In this document: positions 7,693 to 17,269 of the stretch, piece after piece
Layout of the letters: every line of letters begins with the position of its first letter
Numbering within the stretch: position 1 is the first letter of the stretch
From: Merdivicinus sp050943495
GTDB taxonomy: Bacteria > Bacillota > Clostridia > Oscillospirales > Ruminococcaceae
Direction of reading: 5' to 3'
DNA length: 58,405 nucleotides
NCBI GenBank assembly: GCA_050943495.1
Contig: JBMNPH010000012.1
Location: 1 to 58,405, forward strand
Program-made: the position numbers and the translations under genes
Notes under the pieces: model-generated
Database searches by the model: none
What the model was told of the DNA's origin: nothing
Seen by the model: the letters and a program-made list of their open reading frames with translations, nothing else

Positions 7693-8901
7693 ATGAACAA
7701 GAAAAATTTAAAAATGCGTCCGGTCAGCGGGGAATATATGGAACAATATAATGCTCTGCTGCGATATGTTTTTCAGGTGACGGATCAGGAATTGAGTTCC
7801 ATTGGCTGGCAGGAAAAGGAAATTATCCGCGCAAAGTTTCCCACGATGGAAAAGGCAGATGTCATCGGCTGGTTTGATCGTGATACTTTGGTTTCACAGG
7901 TTGCAGTCTATCCTATGCAGGTGAAGATTTATGGCAGAACCTATTCGATGGGCGGGTTGACCGGAGTGGGAACTTATCCGGAATATTCGAATATGGGGCT
8001 GATGCATAAGCTTCTGGAACAGGCGCTTAAGAATATGCGCGAGAAAGGTCAGTATATCTGCTATCTGTACCCCTATTCGATTCCATATTATCGTCGGAAA
8101 GGTTGGGAACTGATTTCAGATAAAATCAGCTATGAGATCAAGGATTATCAGCTTCCTAAAAACCGTCAGGTGTCAGGTGATGTACGGCGTGTGAAAACGG
8201 ATAGCCCTGAATTAAAGAATGCTTACGAACGATATGCACAGCATACACACGGCGCTATTCTACGGGATGAATTGGCATGGAATGAATATTGGCTTTGGGA
8301 TCCGGATGATATAATGGCTGCAATTTATTATAATGAAGAGAATGAGCCGGACGGATACATCATATATTGGATCGCAAATGAAGTATTTCATATCAAGGAT
8401 ATGATTTTTAATAATGAAAATGCTCGTATTGGCTTATGGAATTTTATTTCTGCACATTTTTCGATGATTAATGAGGTTGAAGGCAACACTTATACAGATG
8501 AACCATTGGCATTTTTATTGGAAGATGCCAGTATTCTGGAAACTATTTCTCCATACTATATGGGACGCATCGTTGATTTTGCGGCATTTGTTGCTCAGTA
8601 TCCCTTCAAACCCAGCGCAGTGGATCGTGAATGGAAATTTACTCTTACAGATCCGATTATGGAGTGCAATCAGGGAACTTTTTTACTCCAGATTTCCAAA
8701 AGCGGAAAGGGAGAGGCGCGAAAAATACCAGAGGTATGCTCTACACAGATCAGCATACAAACAATGACTACTATGTTAATGGGTTATAAACGACCGCATT
8801 ATTTGGCAAAAATCGGACGCTTGAATGCGGATGCTGAGATCATTAATATGCTTGAAAACGCAATTGAACAACAGGTTCCTTATATATCTGATTATTTTTA
8901 A
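7693..8901 (+). CDS. Eis-like GNAT N-acetyltransferase
   Basis: About 402 residues, the length of the Eis family: an N-terminal GNAT fold, a second GNAT-like domain and a C-terminal sterol-carrier-like domain. The acetyl-CoA-binding part is seen in VGTYPEYSNMGLMHKLLEQAL, and the family's YPYSIPYYRRKGWE segment follows. Eis enzymes acetylate amines on small molecules or proteins; the substrate here is unknown. The ATG at 7693 has GAGGAG 12 bases upstream; an alternative GTG at 7660 has a weak site. It lies 41 bases after the LCP gene with no terminator between, and is closed by a strong hairpin. Confidence 0.82.
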   Translation: MNKKNLKMRPVSGEYMEQYNALLRYVFQVTDQELSSIGWQEKEIIRAKFPTMEKADVIGWFDRDTLVSQVAVYPMQVKIYGRTYSMGGLTGVGTYPEYSNMGLMHKLLEQALKNMREKGQYICYLYPYSIPYYRRKGWELISDKISYEIKDYQLPKNRQVSGDVRRVKTDSPELKNAYERYAQHTHGAILRDELAWNEYWLWDPDDIMAAIYYNEENEPDGYIIYWIANEVFHIKDMIFNNENARIGLWNFISAHFSMINEVEGNTYTDEPLAFLLEDASILETISPYYMGRIVDFAAFVAQYPFKPSAVDREWKFTLTDPIMECNQGTFLLQISKSGKGEARKIPEVCSTQISIQTMTTMLMGYKRPHYLAKIGRLNADAEIINMLENAIEQQVPYISDYF

Positions 8902-9216
8902 TATTACTTTTGCTTCGAGTAATCCGGATTTTCAAAAGATCAAACAGCTTTTGAAAATCCGGATTGATTTTTATATAGAAAGACTGTACTCATTTGAGGA
9001 AAACTTTTGATAATAAACTGAAAATAGCCATTTCTATGGTACGCTGGTATGTTTCATGGATATATATTCTCTCAAAAATCGATGAAAGTGTTAATTTTTC
9101 CTACTCAGCAGCCAATTTGTAAAGGATTCATGAATATTTAAGATTGTGATTATAATCCAAACATGCTATTCTGAATGCATGCAAGAGATCTTATGATTAC
9201 AGAAAGGATGACTGCC
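8902..9216 (+). other. Intergenic region: terminator, then importer leader
   Basis: The 315 bases between the acetyltransferase and the first importer gene hold a strong terminator (8921-8970), then AT-rich sequence. A perfect TATAAT at 9151-9156 without a good -35 is the likely -10 of the importer operon, which suggests activator dependence. ATTGTGATT just before this box resembles the arm of the repeat in front of uxuA, possibly by chance. I see no open frame or RNA fold worth naming in the remainder. Confidence 0.5.
8921..8974 (+). terminator. Strong terminator after the acetyltransferase
   Basis: An 18-base perfect stem (8921-8938 with 8948-8965; arms begin AATCCGGATT and end AATCCGGATT), a 9-base loop, then GATTTTTAT on the plus strand. 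Confidence 0.9.
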
Positions 9217-10143
9217 ATGAGCCATAGCCGTGCAAAGGGTGGAAACATTATTACCAGGTATTGGAAAAACCGGTATTTGACAATTATGTTGATTCCCGCG
9301 TTGATTTATTTTGCGGTCTTTAAATATGCTCCAATTTACGGTTTGACAATTGCGTTTAAAGACTATAAACTTCTTGATGGAATTATGGGAAGCCCTTGGA
9401 TCGGGTTTGAAGTATTCCAAGAATTGTTTGCAAAGGATACTTTCTGGCTCGTAATGCGAAACACGATTGTCATTGGAATTTATCAATTGATTTTTGGATT
9501 TCCGGCCCCGATTATTTTTGCGCTGCTGCTTAACGAAATCACCCGGATGCGTTTTAAAAAAGTGGTACAGACCATCAGTTATCTGCCACATTTTGTATCA
9601 TGGGTTGTATTGGGTGGCTTATTCATGCAATTTCTGTCGCCTTCAACCGGACCAATTAACATCATCATCAGCAGTCTGGGTGGAACACCAATTTATTTTC
9701 TCGCAGATAAAAGCTGGTTTCGAACCGTTTTGGTTGTAACCAATATCTGGAAGAGTATTGGTTGGGGATCCATCATTTATCTTGCGGCTTTGAGCGGAAT
9801 TGATACGACTTTATATGAAGCGGCAGATATTGATGGCGCAAGTCGTTTTCGTAAAATGATCAGCATAACGCTTCCGTCCATCATGCCAATGATTACGATC
9901 ATGTTGATCATGCAGTCAGGTAAGCTGCTGAATGACAACTTTGATCAGATCTTCAATCTGTATAATCCCGCTGTGTATGAGGTAGCTGATGTACTGAGTA
10001 CCTATACTTACCGCGAAGGCATTGGAAATCTGCAGTATAGTTATGCGACAGCAGTTGAACTGTTTAAGAATGTAATATCCTTTGCGCTGGTAATCGTCAC
10101 CAACCAGATTTGTAAGCGCACAAGTGAATATGGCATCTGGTGA
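9217..10143 (+). CDS. ABC sugar importer permease, LplB type
   Basis: A 308-residue inner-membrane permease with about six helices. It carries the family start (TIMLIPALIYFAVFKYAPIYG) and the EAA loop EAADIDGASRFRKM that contacts the ATPase. It belongs to the CUT1-like LplB group for oligosaccharides. The genes for the partner permease and binding lipoprotein follow in the same direction; no ATPase gene is present, as usual for this group, which shares an MsmK-type ATPase encoded elsewhere. The ATG at 9217 has GAAAGG about 10 bases upstream; earlier in-frame codons lack spacing to a ribosome site. Confidence 0.9.
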   Translation: MSHSRAKGGNIITRYWKNRYLTIMLIPALIYFAVFKYAPIYGLTIAFKDYKLLDGIMGSPWIGFEVFQELFAKDTFWLVMRNTIVIGIYQLIFGFPAPIIFALLLNEITRMRFKKVVQTISYLPHFVSWVVLGGLFMQFLSPSTGPINIIISSLGGTPIYFLADKSWFRTVLVVTNIWKSIGWGSIIYLAALSGIDTTLYEAADIDGASRFRKMISITLPSIMPMITIMLIMQSGKLLNDNFDQIFNLYNPAVYEVADVLSTYTYREGIGNLQYSYATAVELFKNVISFALVIVTNQICKRTSEYGIW

Positions 10144-10158
10144 GGAGGAGATTGCATT

Positions 10159-11040
10159 ATGAAAAAGAAAAGAACAACAGGTGATATTGTATTTGATGTT
10201 CTTAATTACACCTTTATGATTGTCCTCTGCCTGACGACCATTTATCCGTTTTGGAATTTGTTTACGCAATCTATTGCGAGTATCAATGTCCCCACCACCG
10301 AATTATATCTTTTCCCACCAGAAACAACCTTTGAGAATTATCGGCGCGTATTAGAGAATGATGATATTATTCGAGGATTCGCCGTAACTATCTTCCGAAC
10401 AGTTGTTGGTACCGTATTAACATTGCTGGTTACCTTGATGGCAGCCTATGTACTTTCCAAAAGATATTATCCCAATCGTAATCTTTGGACATCGTTAATT
10501 GTTTTTACCATGTTTTTTAATGGAGGCATGATTCCAACCTATTTGGTTGTAAAAGGTGTCGGCTTGTTAAATAGCATTTGGGCACTAATTCTGCCTGGAC
10601 TGGCAAGCGCTTACAATATTGTCATTGCTCGAAATTATTTTATGTCTCTTCCGGAAAGTCTGGAGGAGTCGGCGAGAATTGATGGAGCAAACGATATAAG
10701 AATTTTGTTCAGCATTATTATGCCGCTCAGTAAACCGATTATTGCAACACTAGCCCTCTGGGTGGCAGTTGATAATTGGAACGCATGGTTTGACTGCCTG
10801 CTTTATATTACCAACAGTGATATCCAAGTTTTGCAGTTAGTTATGCGGCGGATCGTTTTGGAAGGATCAGCTGAGTATGTTAATATAAGTACTGTGGAAG
10901 TAAGTAGTAATCAGGCAATTATGCCCGAAAGTATTAAAGCTGCAACCATTATGGTAACCACGATTCCGATTTTAATTGTTTATCCTTTTATTCAGAAATA
11001 TTTTGTAAAAGGCGTTATGGTTGGTTCCCTGAAAGGCTAA
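10159..11040 (+). CDS. ABC sugar importer permease, YtcP/UgpE type
   Basis: A 293-residue second permease of the importer, with about six helices. The EAA loop is EESARIDGANDIRI, and the C-terminus FIQKYFVKGVMVGSLKG is typical of the group. It forms the membrane channel with the product of the gene 15 bases upstream. The ribosome site is GAGGAGGAG. Its counterpart in the second importer is at 44064, and the two keep the same ending (FVKGVMxG), pointing to paralogous loci. Confidence 0.9.
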   Translation: MKKKRTTGDIVFDVLNYTFMIVLCLTTIYPFWNLFTQSIASINVPTTELYLFPPETTFENYRRVLENDDIIRGFAVTIFRTVVGTVLTLLVTLMAAYVLSKRYYPNRNLWTSLIVFTMFFNGGMIPTYLVVKGVGLLNSIWALILPGLASAYNIVIARNYFMSLPESLEESARIDGANDIRILFSIIMPLSKPIIATLALWVAVDNWNAWFDCLLYITNSDIQVLQLVMRRIVLEGSAEYVNISTVEVSSNQAIMPESIKAATIMVTTIPILIVYPFIQKYFVKGVMVGSLKG

Positions 11041-11070
11041 GTTATATAATTTTATTTGAGGAGGATTTTT

Positions 11071-12747
11071 ATGAAAAAACGTCAGGTATTGTCTATTTTT
11101 TGCGCACTCGCTATGCTGACAGGAGTTTTGTCCGGATGTGGAGAAGCAGAGACTTCCTCTTCGGATTCAACCAATTCGACAGCATCGTCTTCTGTGGAGG
11201 GAGATTCCAGTAAAATTGAGGAGACAGCAGATAAGTGGACCCCAGATCCCCAGAAAAAGTATAAGATTTCTACCATCGGTTACATGCTCCAACCTTTAGA
11301 TGATGATCCTGTGATAAAAAAGATGATAGAGGAGAAGTTCAATGTAGAATTGGATATGTGGTATATTGATGAATCAAAATGGGATGAATTGTTCAGCGTT
11401 CGTCTGGCTGGTGGGGAGATTCCAGATTTTATCCGGGTAAAACGTCCAGACCAATTGGCTACTTATGTGGATCAGGGCATTCTGATGGAACTTCCTGATG
11501 ATTTGGTACAGAACCATCTGGGTGGAATTTATGATGCGATGGAGTCATATTCTAAAGGATGTATGGATTATGGTAAAATTGATGGGAAGATGTATGGCCT
11601 TCCTGCTCTGAGTGCAACTAACGCTTTGCATATTCCGCTGGTATACCGTCAGGATTGGTTGGACAAATTAGGTCTATCGGTTCCGACTACACTGGATGAG
11701 TTTGTTGATGTGATGTATGCTTTTGCCAATGATGATCCGGATGGAAATGGCAAGAAAGATACTTACGGACTTTCTCAGGATGGTATGCAAGCTATTTATG
11801 GCGCATATGGCATTGTAATTGATAACAGCGGGGATATGTATTTCGGAGAAAAAGACGGGAAAATTTATGATTACAATACTTCTCCAGAATTTAAGGAAGC
11901 GTTGACTCTGCTGTCCCAGATGTATACAGACGGCGTATTGGATCCGGAATTTATCACAGGCGAAAATTCTGGTGGTTACTGGGCGTTGTCACATGCATTT
12001 GTTAAGAACCGTATAGGTTTCTCTTGCCGCGGTAACTACTATCATTGGACCCCCGCGGGTGCTTATGACTTGAAAGATGACGCTGGGAATGCTGTTCCGT
12101 GTGAACCGGGTGCAATGGCGCAGGAATTGGCAGTGGCAAACCCGGAAGCGAAAACCGTATATGGTTCTCCTCTCAAAAATGAGGATGGAACGGGTGGCAT
12201 CAAAATGTTTAACCGCCTGCAAGGATATTATTCTTTTGGAAAGTTAGCGGAAGAAGATCCTGGAAAGGTTGGAAAAATGTGCGAAATTCTGGAATATCAG
12301 GAACTAGAGGCAACACCGGAAGAAAAAATGACATTTGGTAAGGGTATTAAGGGTGAACATTGGGATTGGCTGGATGAGGAACGGGAAATCATTAAAGAGC
12401 TTCCTCCGTATAATGATCCTGCTTCTAATTTTGATCCGTCTTCTTTGGGGTGCAATCCGTTCGGGTTCCATATTCCGGGAGATTTGACTGGATATCAGGA
12501 AACATGGGCTGCGGATGTTCTTAATTATGATGAAGATGGTATTGAATCGGCGGTTCAGGTATCAATCCCTGTTATTTCAGAAAAGAAAGGGGAATTGATG
12601 AAATTGCGTGATGAAATGGTGATCTCTATCATTACCGGTGAGAAACCAATCGATTATTTCGATGAATATGTTGAGAAATACAATTCTATTGGCGGTAAGG
12701 AAGTAATAGAAGCAGCAAATGAATGGTATACTGCTAATCATTCCTAA
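11071..12747 (+). CDS. Sugar-binding lipoprotein of the first importer
   Basis: A 558-residue extracellular solute-binding protein. The N-terminus MKKRQVLSIFCALAMLTG is a lipoprotein signal, ending at the lipobox L-S-G-C23, followed by a serine/threonine-rich linker. The mature part has the large LplA-like fold (QDWLDKLGLSVPTTLDEF, then DGNGKKDTYGLS, an EF-hand-like calcium loop). It captures an oligosaccharide and delivers it to the two permeases just upstream. The downstream GH29 and GH92 enzymes suggest a fucose- or mannose-containing ligand. The ATG at 11071 has GAGGAGG upstream. A terminator follows directly. Confidence 0.9.
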   Translation: MKKRQVLSIFCALAMLTGVLSGCGEAETSSSDSTNSTASSSVEGDSSKIEETADKWTPDPQKKYKISTIGYMLQPLDDDPVIKKMIEEKFNVELDMWYIDESKWDELFSVRLAGGEIPDFIRVKRPDQLATYVDQGILMELPDDLVQNHLGGIYDAMESYSKGCMDYGKIDGKMYGLPALSATNALHIPLVYRQDWLDKLGLSVPTTLDEFVDVMYAFANDDPDGNGKKDTYGLSQDGMQAIYGAYGIVIDNSGDMYFGEKDGKIYDYNTSPEFKEALTLLSQMYTDGVLDPEFITGENSGGYWALSHAFVKNRIGFSCRGNYYHWTPAGAYDLKDDAGNAVPCEPGAMAQELAVANPEAKTVYGSPLKNEDGTGGIKMFNRLQGYYSFGKLAEEDPGKVGKMCEILEYQELEATPEEKMTFGKGIKGEHWDWLDEEREIIKELPPYNDPASNFDPSSLGCNPFGFHIPGDLTGYQETWAADVLNYDEDGIESAVQVSIPVISEKKGELMKLRDEMVISIITGEKPIDYFDEYVEKYNSIGGKEVIEAANEWYTANHS

Positions 12748-12770
12748 TCGCATGTGAATTATAAATAAGC

Positions 12771-12805
12771 AGAAAACGCCGGTTGATTTCAGCCGGCGCT
12801 TCTGT
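12771..12805 (+). terminator. Terminator after the first importer
   Basis: CGCCGG (12777-12782) and CCGGCG (12793-12798), extended by AGAA/TTCT pairing, followed by TCTGTTAATT. The T run is broken, so the GH29 and GH92 genes may be partly read through from the importer operon. Confidence 0.65.
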
Positions 12806-12894
12806 TAATTAGAGTGTCTAGAGTATTTTTAGTGATTTTAGATCAACTCATAAAAATATCTATAGGCTGTAATTTGTAATGGGAGAAAAGGTTT

Positions 12895-13866
12895 ATGAAT
12901 AATCAAAATTTAGTCGAGCTACAAAAATGGTTTGTAAATTTAAGACTTGGTCAATTTATCCATTTTAATAGTGCAACTGCACAATTCCATAATACTAATA
13001 TAGAGGATTGGGAATATGGCCATGAAAATAGAGGAATGGAGAGAAAGTATCCGTTTGATCCAGCTACATGGAATCCTCAAAAGTTAGATTGTTATCAATG
13101 GGCAGCTGCCAGCAAAAGTATGGGTGCAAAATTTGCCGCATTAACGGCTAAGCATCACGAAGGATTTTGTATTTGGAATACCCGGACCACTGAACATTGT
13201 ATTCGTAATGCAACTTGTAAACGGGATGTTGTTGCAGAATATTTAAAGGCTTATCGGGAAGCAGGAATATCTGCGGGATTGTATTTTTCCATGCTGGATC
13301 TGACTCATGAAATTGGGCGAAAGAAATGCACGCCGGAAGATGTGGAATTTACCAAGGAACAGTTGCGAGAACTTTTGACAAATTATGGAGAGATTCCGTT
13401 TTTAATTATTGATGGTTGGCAAGCGCGATGGGGAGGACCATTTTATGAGAAAATGCCTTTTGAGGAAATAGATGATTTTGTAAAATCGCTGCAACCCAAC
13501 TGTCTGTTGATTAATCATAGTTGTGAAACAAGTTTAGCACACAGTGATATTGTTTTCTATGAAAATGCAGCCGGCCAAGAGGTTCCGGATGGCTTTATGG
13601 GACCTGGAGCAGCTGGTAATAAGCTGACTAATAATTGGTTTTGGCATGATACCGATGCGACAACTACGCTGAAACCGGCACAGTGGGCCTTGGAAAAGGC
13701 AATGGAGATGAACAGCCGAAATGTTGCTTTTTTAATTAATGCCAGTCCAAATGATCAAGGCCTTTTAGATGAAAATATGATTGCACGATTTGCGAAAATA
13801 GGAGCAGGTTGGCAGCAGCCGGAGAAATTAACCGAGTTGCCTGAAAATTGGTTAGTACGCGAATAA
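12895..13866 (+). CDS. GH29-like alpha-L-fucosidase, short form
   Basis: A 323-residue protein matching the TIM-barrel part of GH29 fucosidases: FAALTAKHHEGFCIW, DVVAEYLKAYREAGISAGLYFS, and FLIIDGWQ, whose aspartate is in the place of the catalytic nucleophile. Family members usually exceed 430 residues because of a C-terminal beta-sandwich, which is absent here. There is no signal peptide, so it should act in the cytoplasm on imported oligosaccharides. The ribosome site is GGGAG before ATG 12895. It lies upstream of the GH92 gene, and the pair fits breakdown of fucosylated and mannosylated glycans. The exact linkage and activity are inferred. Confidence 0.72.
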   Translation: MNNQNLVELQKWFVNLRLGQFIHFNSATAQFHNTNIEDWEYGHENRGMERKYPFDPATWNPQKLDCYQWAAASKSMGAKFAALTAKHHEGFCIWNTRTTEHCIRNATCKRDVVAEYLKAYREAGISAGLYFSMLDLTHEIGRKKCTPEDVEFTKEQLRELLTNYGEIPFLIIDGWQARWGGPFYEKMPFEEIDDFVKSLQPNCLLINHSCETSLAHSDIVFYENAAGQEVPDGFMGPGAAGNKLTNNWFWHDTDATTTLKPAQWALEKAMEMNSRNVAFLINASPNDQGLLDENMIARFAKIGAGWQQPEKLTELPENWLVRE

Positions 13867-13948
13867 CGGAATATTTATTTGATACTTTTTCAATATACTG
13901 GATATCCATAGAAATTGTGAAAGAAAAACATGAAAATGAGGTATTAGA

Positions 13949-16150
13949 ATGTCGCAATATGATGAAGTAAATACGCTGATGGGGGCTGTAGCAAATGAAG
14001 CCGGCGGAGATGGTGGCGGAAAAACATATCCTGGGGCAGTATTGCCATTTGGTATGGTTCAATTGAGTCCAGATACCATTACAGGGGGAGATAATGGCTC
14101 AGGATACAGTTATGCGCACGAAACAATCGAAGGTTTTTCGATGATTCATATGAGTGGAATTGGCTGGTACGGAGATTTTGGAAATATCCAAATCATGCCG
14201 ATTACAGGAACTCGTCGATATTTTAGCGGAACAAATGAATATACCAAATACTGCATTGGCGAACTTTCCTGGGCTTCACGGTATAATCACGCAACGGAAA
14301 TTGGAAAACCCGGTTATTATGCGGTGGATTTGTCTGATTATCAGATTCGTGCGGAAGCTACAGCAGCCCGTCATACGGGTGCTCTTCGTTTTACCTTTCA
14401 GACAGGTGGAGAATCACATATTCTGGTTGACTTATATCGACGTATCGGCGGTCATTCCTCATCACAGGATATAGAAATTCTGGATTCCTCTACGATAGAA
14501 GGAAAGATTCTTTGTATGCCGGAAGGCGGAGGATGGGGACATGGAAAAGGACATGTGAAGTATGAACTATTCTTTGTGATGAAATTTTCTCGTCCCATGG
14601 AAAGTTGGGCTCTATGGGATGAGGGAAACGTATTGGAAGGCAAAAAAATACATCACGGAACTTCTTTGGGCATTGCCGCAGACTTCCATACAAATCCCGG
14701 TGAGCAAATTGAGGTGCATACAGCCATATCCTTTGTTGATATGCGAGGGGCAAGAAATAACTTTGATCAGGAAGACCAATCCTTTGATAGTCTCCATGAA
14801 AATGCTAAACTGGAATGGGAAAAAGCGCTTCAATGTATTCAAATAGAAGGAGGAACTCGTCAGGATCGGGAAGTATTCTGTTCCTCTTTGTATCATGTTC
14901 TGTTGGATCCTCGAGACTTTTCGGATTGTGACGGAAGATATCGCATTGCAATGGGGAAGCCAGAAACAGTTCATTCTTATACTTTTCGCACCATTTTTAG
15001 TGGCTGGGATGTTTTTCGTAGTGCATTTCCATTGTTTAGTCTGATACGACCAGATGTTGTACAGGATGAAATCAATTCTTTAATTTTTATATCCAATGCA
15101 AATAAACAATCTCCTTTCCCTCGATGGGAAATCGTTGGTATTGAGTCCGGCTGTATGGTAGGAGATCCAGGTGCTAATATTTTGTGTGATGCGTATCTAA
15201 AAGGAATCCGTGGGTATGATGTAGAGTCGGCTTATGAAATTTGTCGTTCCTGGTGGCTTGGGGATAAAGCTGATCAAGGGGAATTGGCAGATTTTCTCCG
15301 ATTGGGATATTTTCCAAACGATATTTCGAAAACGTTAGAGTATTCTTTTACGGCATGGTGTCTTTCTCGTTTGGCGAAAGCTTTGGGAAAATTCAATGAT
15401 GCCGATGCTTTTTATCAGTATTCAATGAATTACCGCAATATTTTTGATACAGAAGCTGGTTGGATGAATTGTCGTGATCGAGATGGAAAATTTATAGAAT
15501 TCCAATCAAAATATAAGGGATTCGGTTGTGTAGAAAGCAACATTTATCAACAAACATGGTTTGTTCCTCATGACATTCCAGGGTTGAGGAACCTTATGGG
15601 GAAAGATCGGTTTGAACGGGAATTGGATGAATTTTTTGAGAAAGCCGATTTTTCTGCTTTTTGGAATGATAATTATAACCATTCCAATGAACCTGTACAT
15701 ACAGTTCCTCATATTTATGTAGAGATTGGAATTCCGGAAAAAACTCAATATTGGGTAAGAAGGATTCAAAAAGAAGCATATCGCCCTGGCGCATATGGAT
15801 ACTGCGGCAATGAGGATGTCGGACAGATGTCAGCCTGGTACGTTTTGACAGCAATGGGAATCCATCAGAGTGTTTCCGCCAGTAATCTGTTTGAAACCAA
15901 TACCCCACTCTTTACAAAAGCTGTGATCTCGCTGAATCCAGAATTTCATTCATGTAAAAATAGTACACAATTGGTTATTTGCACAGACTGTGATCCAGAA
16001 CGCTATCCATATATTGCGGGAATTTCTGTGAATGGGACAAAAATTCACCGCACCTGTCTTACCTGGGAGGAACTGAGTGATGGGGGTGAAATTATATTTT
16101 ATTTGTCAGATGTTCCGGGTCAAATGCAGGAACATAATCTGAAGGGATAA
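13949..16150 (+). CDS. GH92 family alpha-mannosidase
   Basis: A 733-residue enzyme with the GH92 N-terminal beta-sandwich (YPGAVLPFGMVQLSPDT, MIHMSGIGWYGDFGN) and the (alpha/alpha)6 catalytic domain carrying GNEDVGQMSAWYV, the family hallmark with catalytic acidic residues. GH92 enzymes are calcium-dependent exo-alpha-mannosidases acting on host N-glycans or yeast mannan, inverting the anomeric carbon. No signal peptide is seen, so it probably works inside the cell with the GH29 enzyme, 82 bases upstream. In Bacteroides these enzymes are usually exported, so an intracellular form after ABC import is a different arrangement. No clear terminator follows; the next 140 bases are AT-rich. Confidence 0.9.
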   Translation: MSQYDEVNTLMGAVANEAGGDGGGKTYPGAVLPFGMVQLSPDTITGGDNGSGYSYAHETIEGFSMIHMSGIGWYGDFGNIQIMPITGTRRYFSGTNEYTKYCIGELSWASRYNHATEIGKPGYYAVDLSDYQIRAEATAARHTGALRFTFQTGGESHILVDLYRRIGGHSSSQDIEILDSSTIEGKILCMPEGGGWGHGKGHVKYELFFVMKFSRPMESWALWDEGNVLEGKKIHHGTSLGIAADFHTNPGEQIEVHTAISFVDMRGARNNFDQEDQSFDSLHENAKLEWEKALQCIQIEGGTRQDREVFCSSLYHVLLDPRDFSDCDGRYRIAMGKPETVHSYTFRTIFSGWDVFRSAFPLFSLIRPDVVQDEINSLIFISNANKQSPFPRWEIVGIESGCMVGDPGANILCDAYLKGIRGYDVESAYEICRSWWLGDKADQGELADFLRLGYFPNDISKTLEYSFTAWCLSRLAKALGKFNDADAFYQYSMNYRNIFDTEAGWMNCRDRDGKFIEFQSKYKGFGCVESNIYQQTWFVPHDIPGLRNLMGKDRFERELDEFFEKADFSAFWNDNYNHSNEPVHTVPHIYVEIGIPEKTQYWVRRIQKEAYRPGAYGYCGNEDVGQMSAWYVLTAMGIHQSVSASNLFETNTPLFTKAVISLNPEFHSCKNSTQLVICTDCDPERYPYIAGISVNGTKIHRTCLTWEELSDGGEIIFYLSDVPGQMQEHNLKG

Positions 16151-16293
16151 TTAGTTAATAAAAGTAAAATACAATACGGATTTTTATATAATTTATTTGT
16201 TATTCATTATATACTGTTTAAAATTTATTTTCTTTAAGTTGGATATATTATTTTATAAGTAAGGTATCATTCGGCTGAAATAGCCAGTTCTTT

Positions 16294-17106
16294 TTAATCA
16301 GAAACAGGATTTTCACTGGATTGCCGGCGGTAGACCGCAGGCGTCATCCCATAGTACTTACGAAAAACCCGAATAAAATAGGCGCTGTCCGTAAAGCCGC
16401 ATTGTTCGGCAGCAGTTAAAACAGCTTCTCCTCGCTGGAGCATCATACGTGCCCGAACGAGACGTTCCATTGTGATATACTGCGAGACGCTCATGGAAAA
16501 AAATTCCCGAAAATCTCGAATTAATTTGGTGCGTCCGATATGGAACTCCCCAGCAATCCGGTCAATCGTCAGCTTTTCCCGCATATGATCGGCAATATAT
16601 TGGGTCACAGCTGTTAAATAGAAATGGACTGGTTGTGACTCGGCTCGCTGTACGCTAATTTCCGCAACTTCTGCCAGTAGGTAGCTGAGCAGTAACCTGC
16701 GACGAATATCTCCTTCCTGGGGAGATTGGTATAGTAATTTAGCTGCCGAAGTCAAGCGTTCTTCCTCTGCAGGGTTAAGTGGGAGAAGAAAGGCATCTTC
16801 TCGGCAGAAAGAGGCGAATAGGGAAAGATCCGGTAAAAATTCTGCCACAGAATTTCGATCAAAGCCGATACAATAGCGTTCGTAAGAAACACCACCACCG
16901 TTAATTTGAGTATGTGGACAGAATTTTTTATAAAAGAGGATACAGGGACCTTTGTGAGAAAGGTAGGTATTGGAAGTCATGGCAATAATATCACCGGAAT
17001 GTATGACCAGCATTTCATCGTGAGGATGGGAATGGTAGGTGGGGTGAATCGCGGTCGGAAAAGGCATCGGTGGATGGAAAGAATAAGAAATCTGGATCTC
17101 GTGCAA
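16294..17106 (-). CDS. AraC-family regulator, probably of the 17270-20184 operon
   Basis: A 270-residue regulator with an N-terminal cupin (YHSHPHDEMLVIHSGD, metal-type histidines) and a C-terminal double helix-turn-helix (LTIDRIAGEFHIGRTKLIRDF, then GFTDSAYFIRVFRKYYGMTP). It is divergent from the dehydrogenase operon, which makes that its likely target; it also faces the GH92 gene at its 3' end. The start is probably TTG at 17106, because AGGAGG (17115-17120 on the complement) lies 8 bases before it, whereas the GTG at 17115 overlaps the ribosome site. A minus-strand promoter TTGCTT/TACAAT is visible just upstream. Confidence 0.82.
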   Translation of the reverse strand: MHEIQISYSFHPPMPFPTAIHPTYHSHPHDEMLVIHSGDIIAMTSNTYLSHKGPCILFYKKFCPHTQINGGGVSYERYCIGFDRNSVAEFLPDLSLFASFCREDAFLLPLNPAEEERLTSAAKLLYQSPQEGDIRRRLLLSYLLAEVAEISVQRAESQPVHFYLTAVTQYIADHMREKLTIDRIAGEFHIGRTKLIRDFREFFSMSVSQYITMERLVRARMMLQRGEAVLTAAEQCGFTDSAYFIRVFRKYYGMTPAVYRRQSSENPVSD

Positions 17107-17207
17107 GATGAACACCTCCTGTTTCTATTGTATCATTTCACCAAAAAAAAGCAAGAAAATTTCCATGAAAAAAGGTCCGATTTTACTATTTTTCGTATTT
17201 TCCTGCC

Positions 17208-17236
17208 TTGAGACAATAAAATGCGCGTGCTATAAT
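17208..17236 (+). promoter_or_regulatory. SigA-type promoter of the dehydrogenase operon
   Basis: TTGAGA (17208-17213), 17-base spacer, TATAAT (17231-17236), 34 bases before the ATG at 17270. Confidence 0.75.
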
Positions 17237-17269
17237 GAAAGAAATCCGTTATGAAAAGGAGAATGAATC

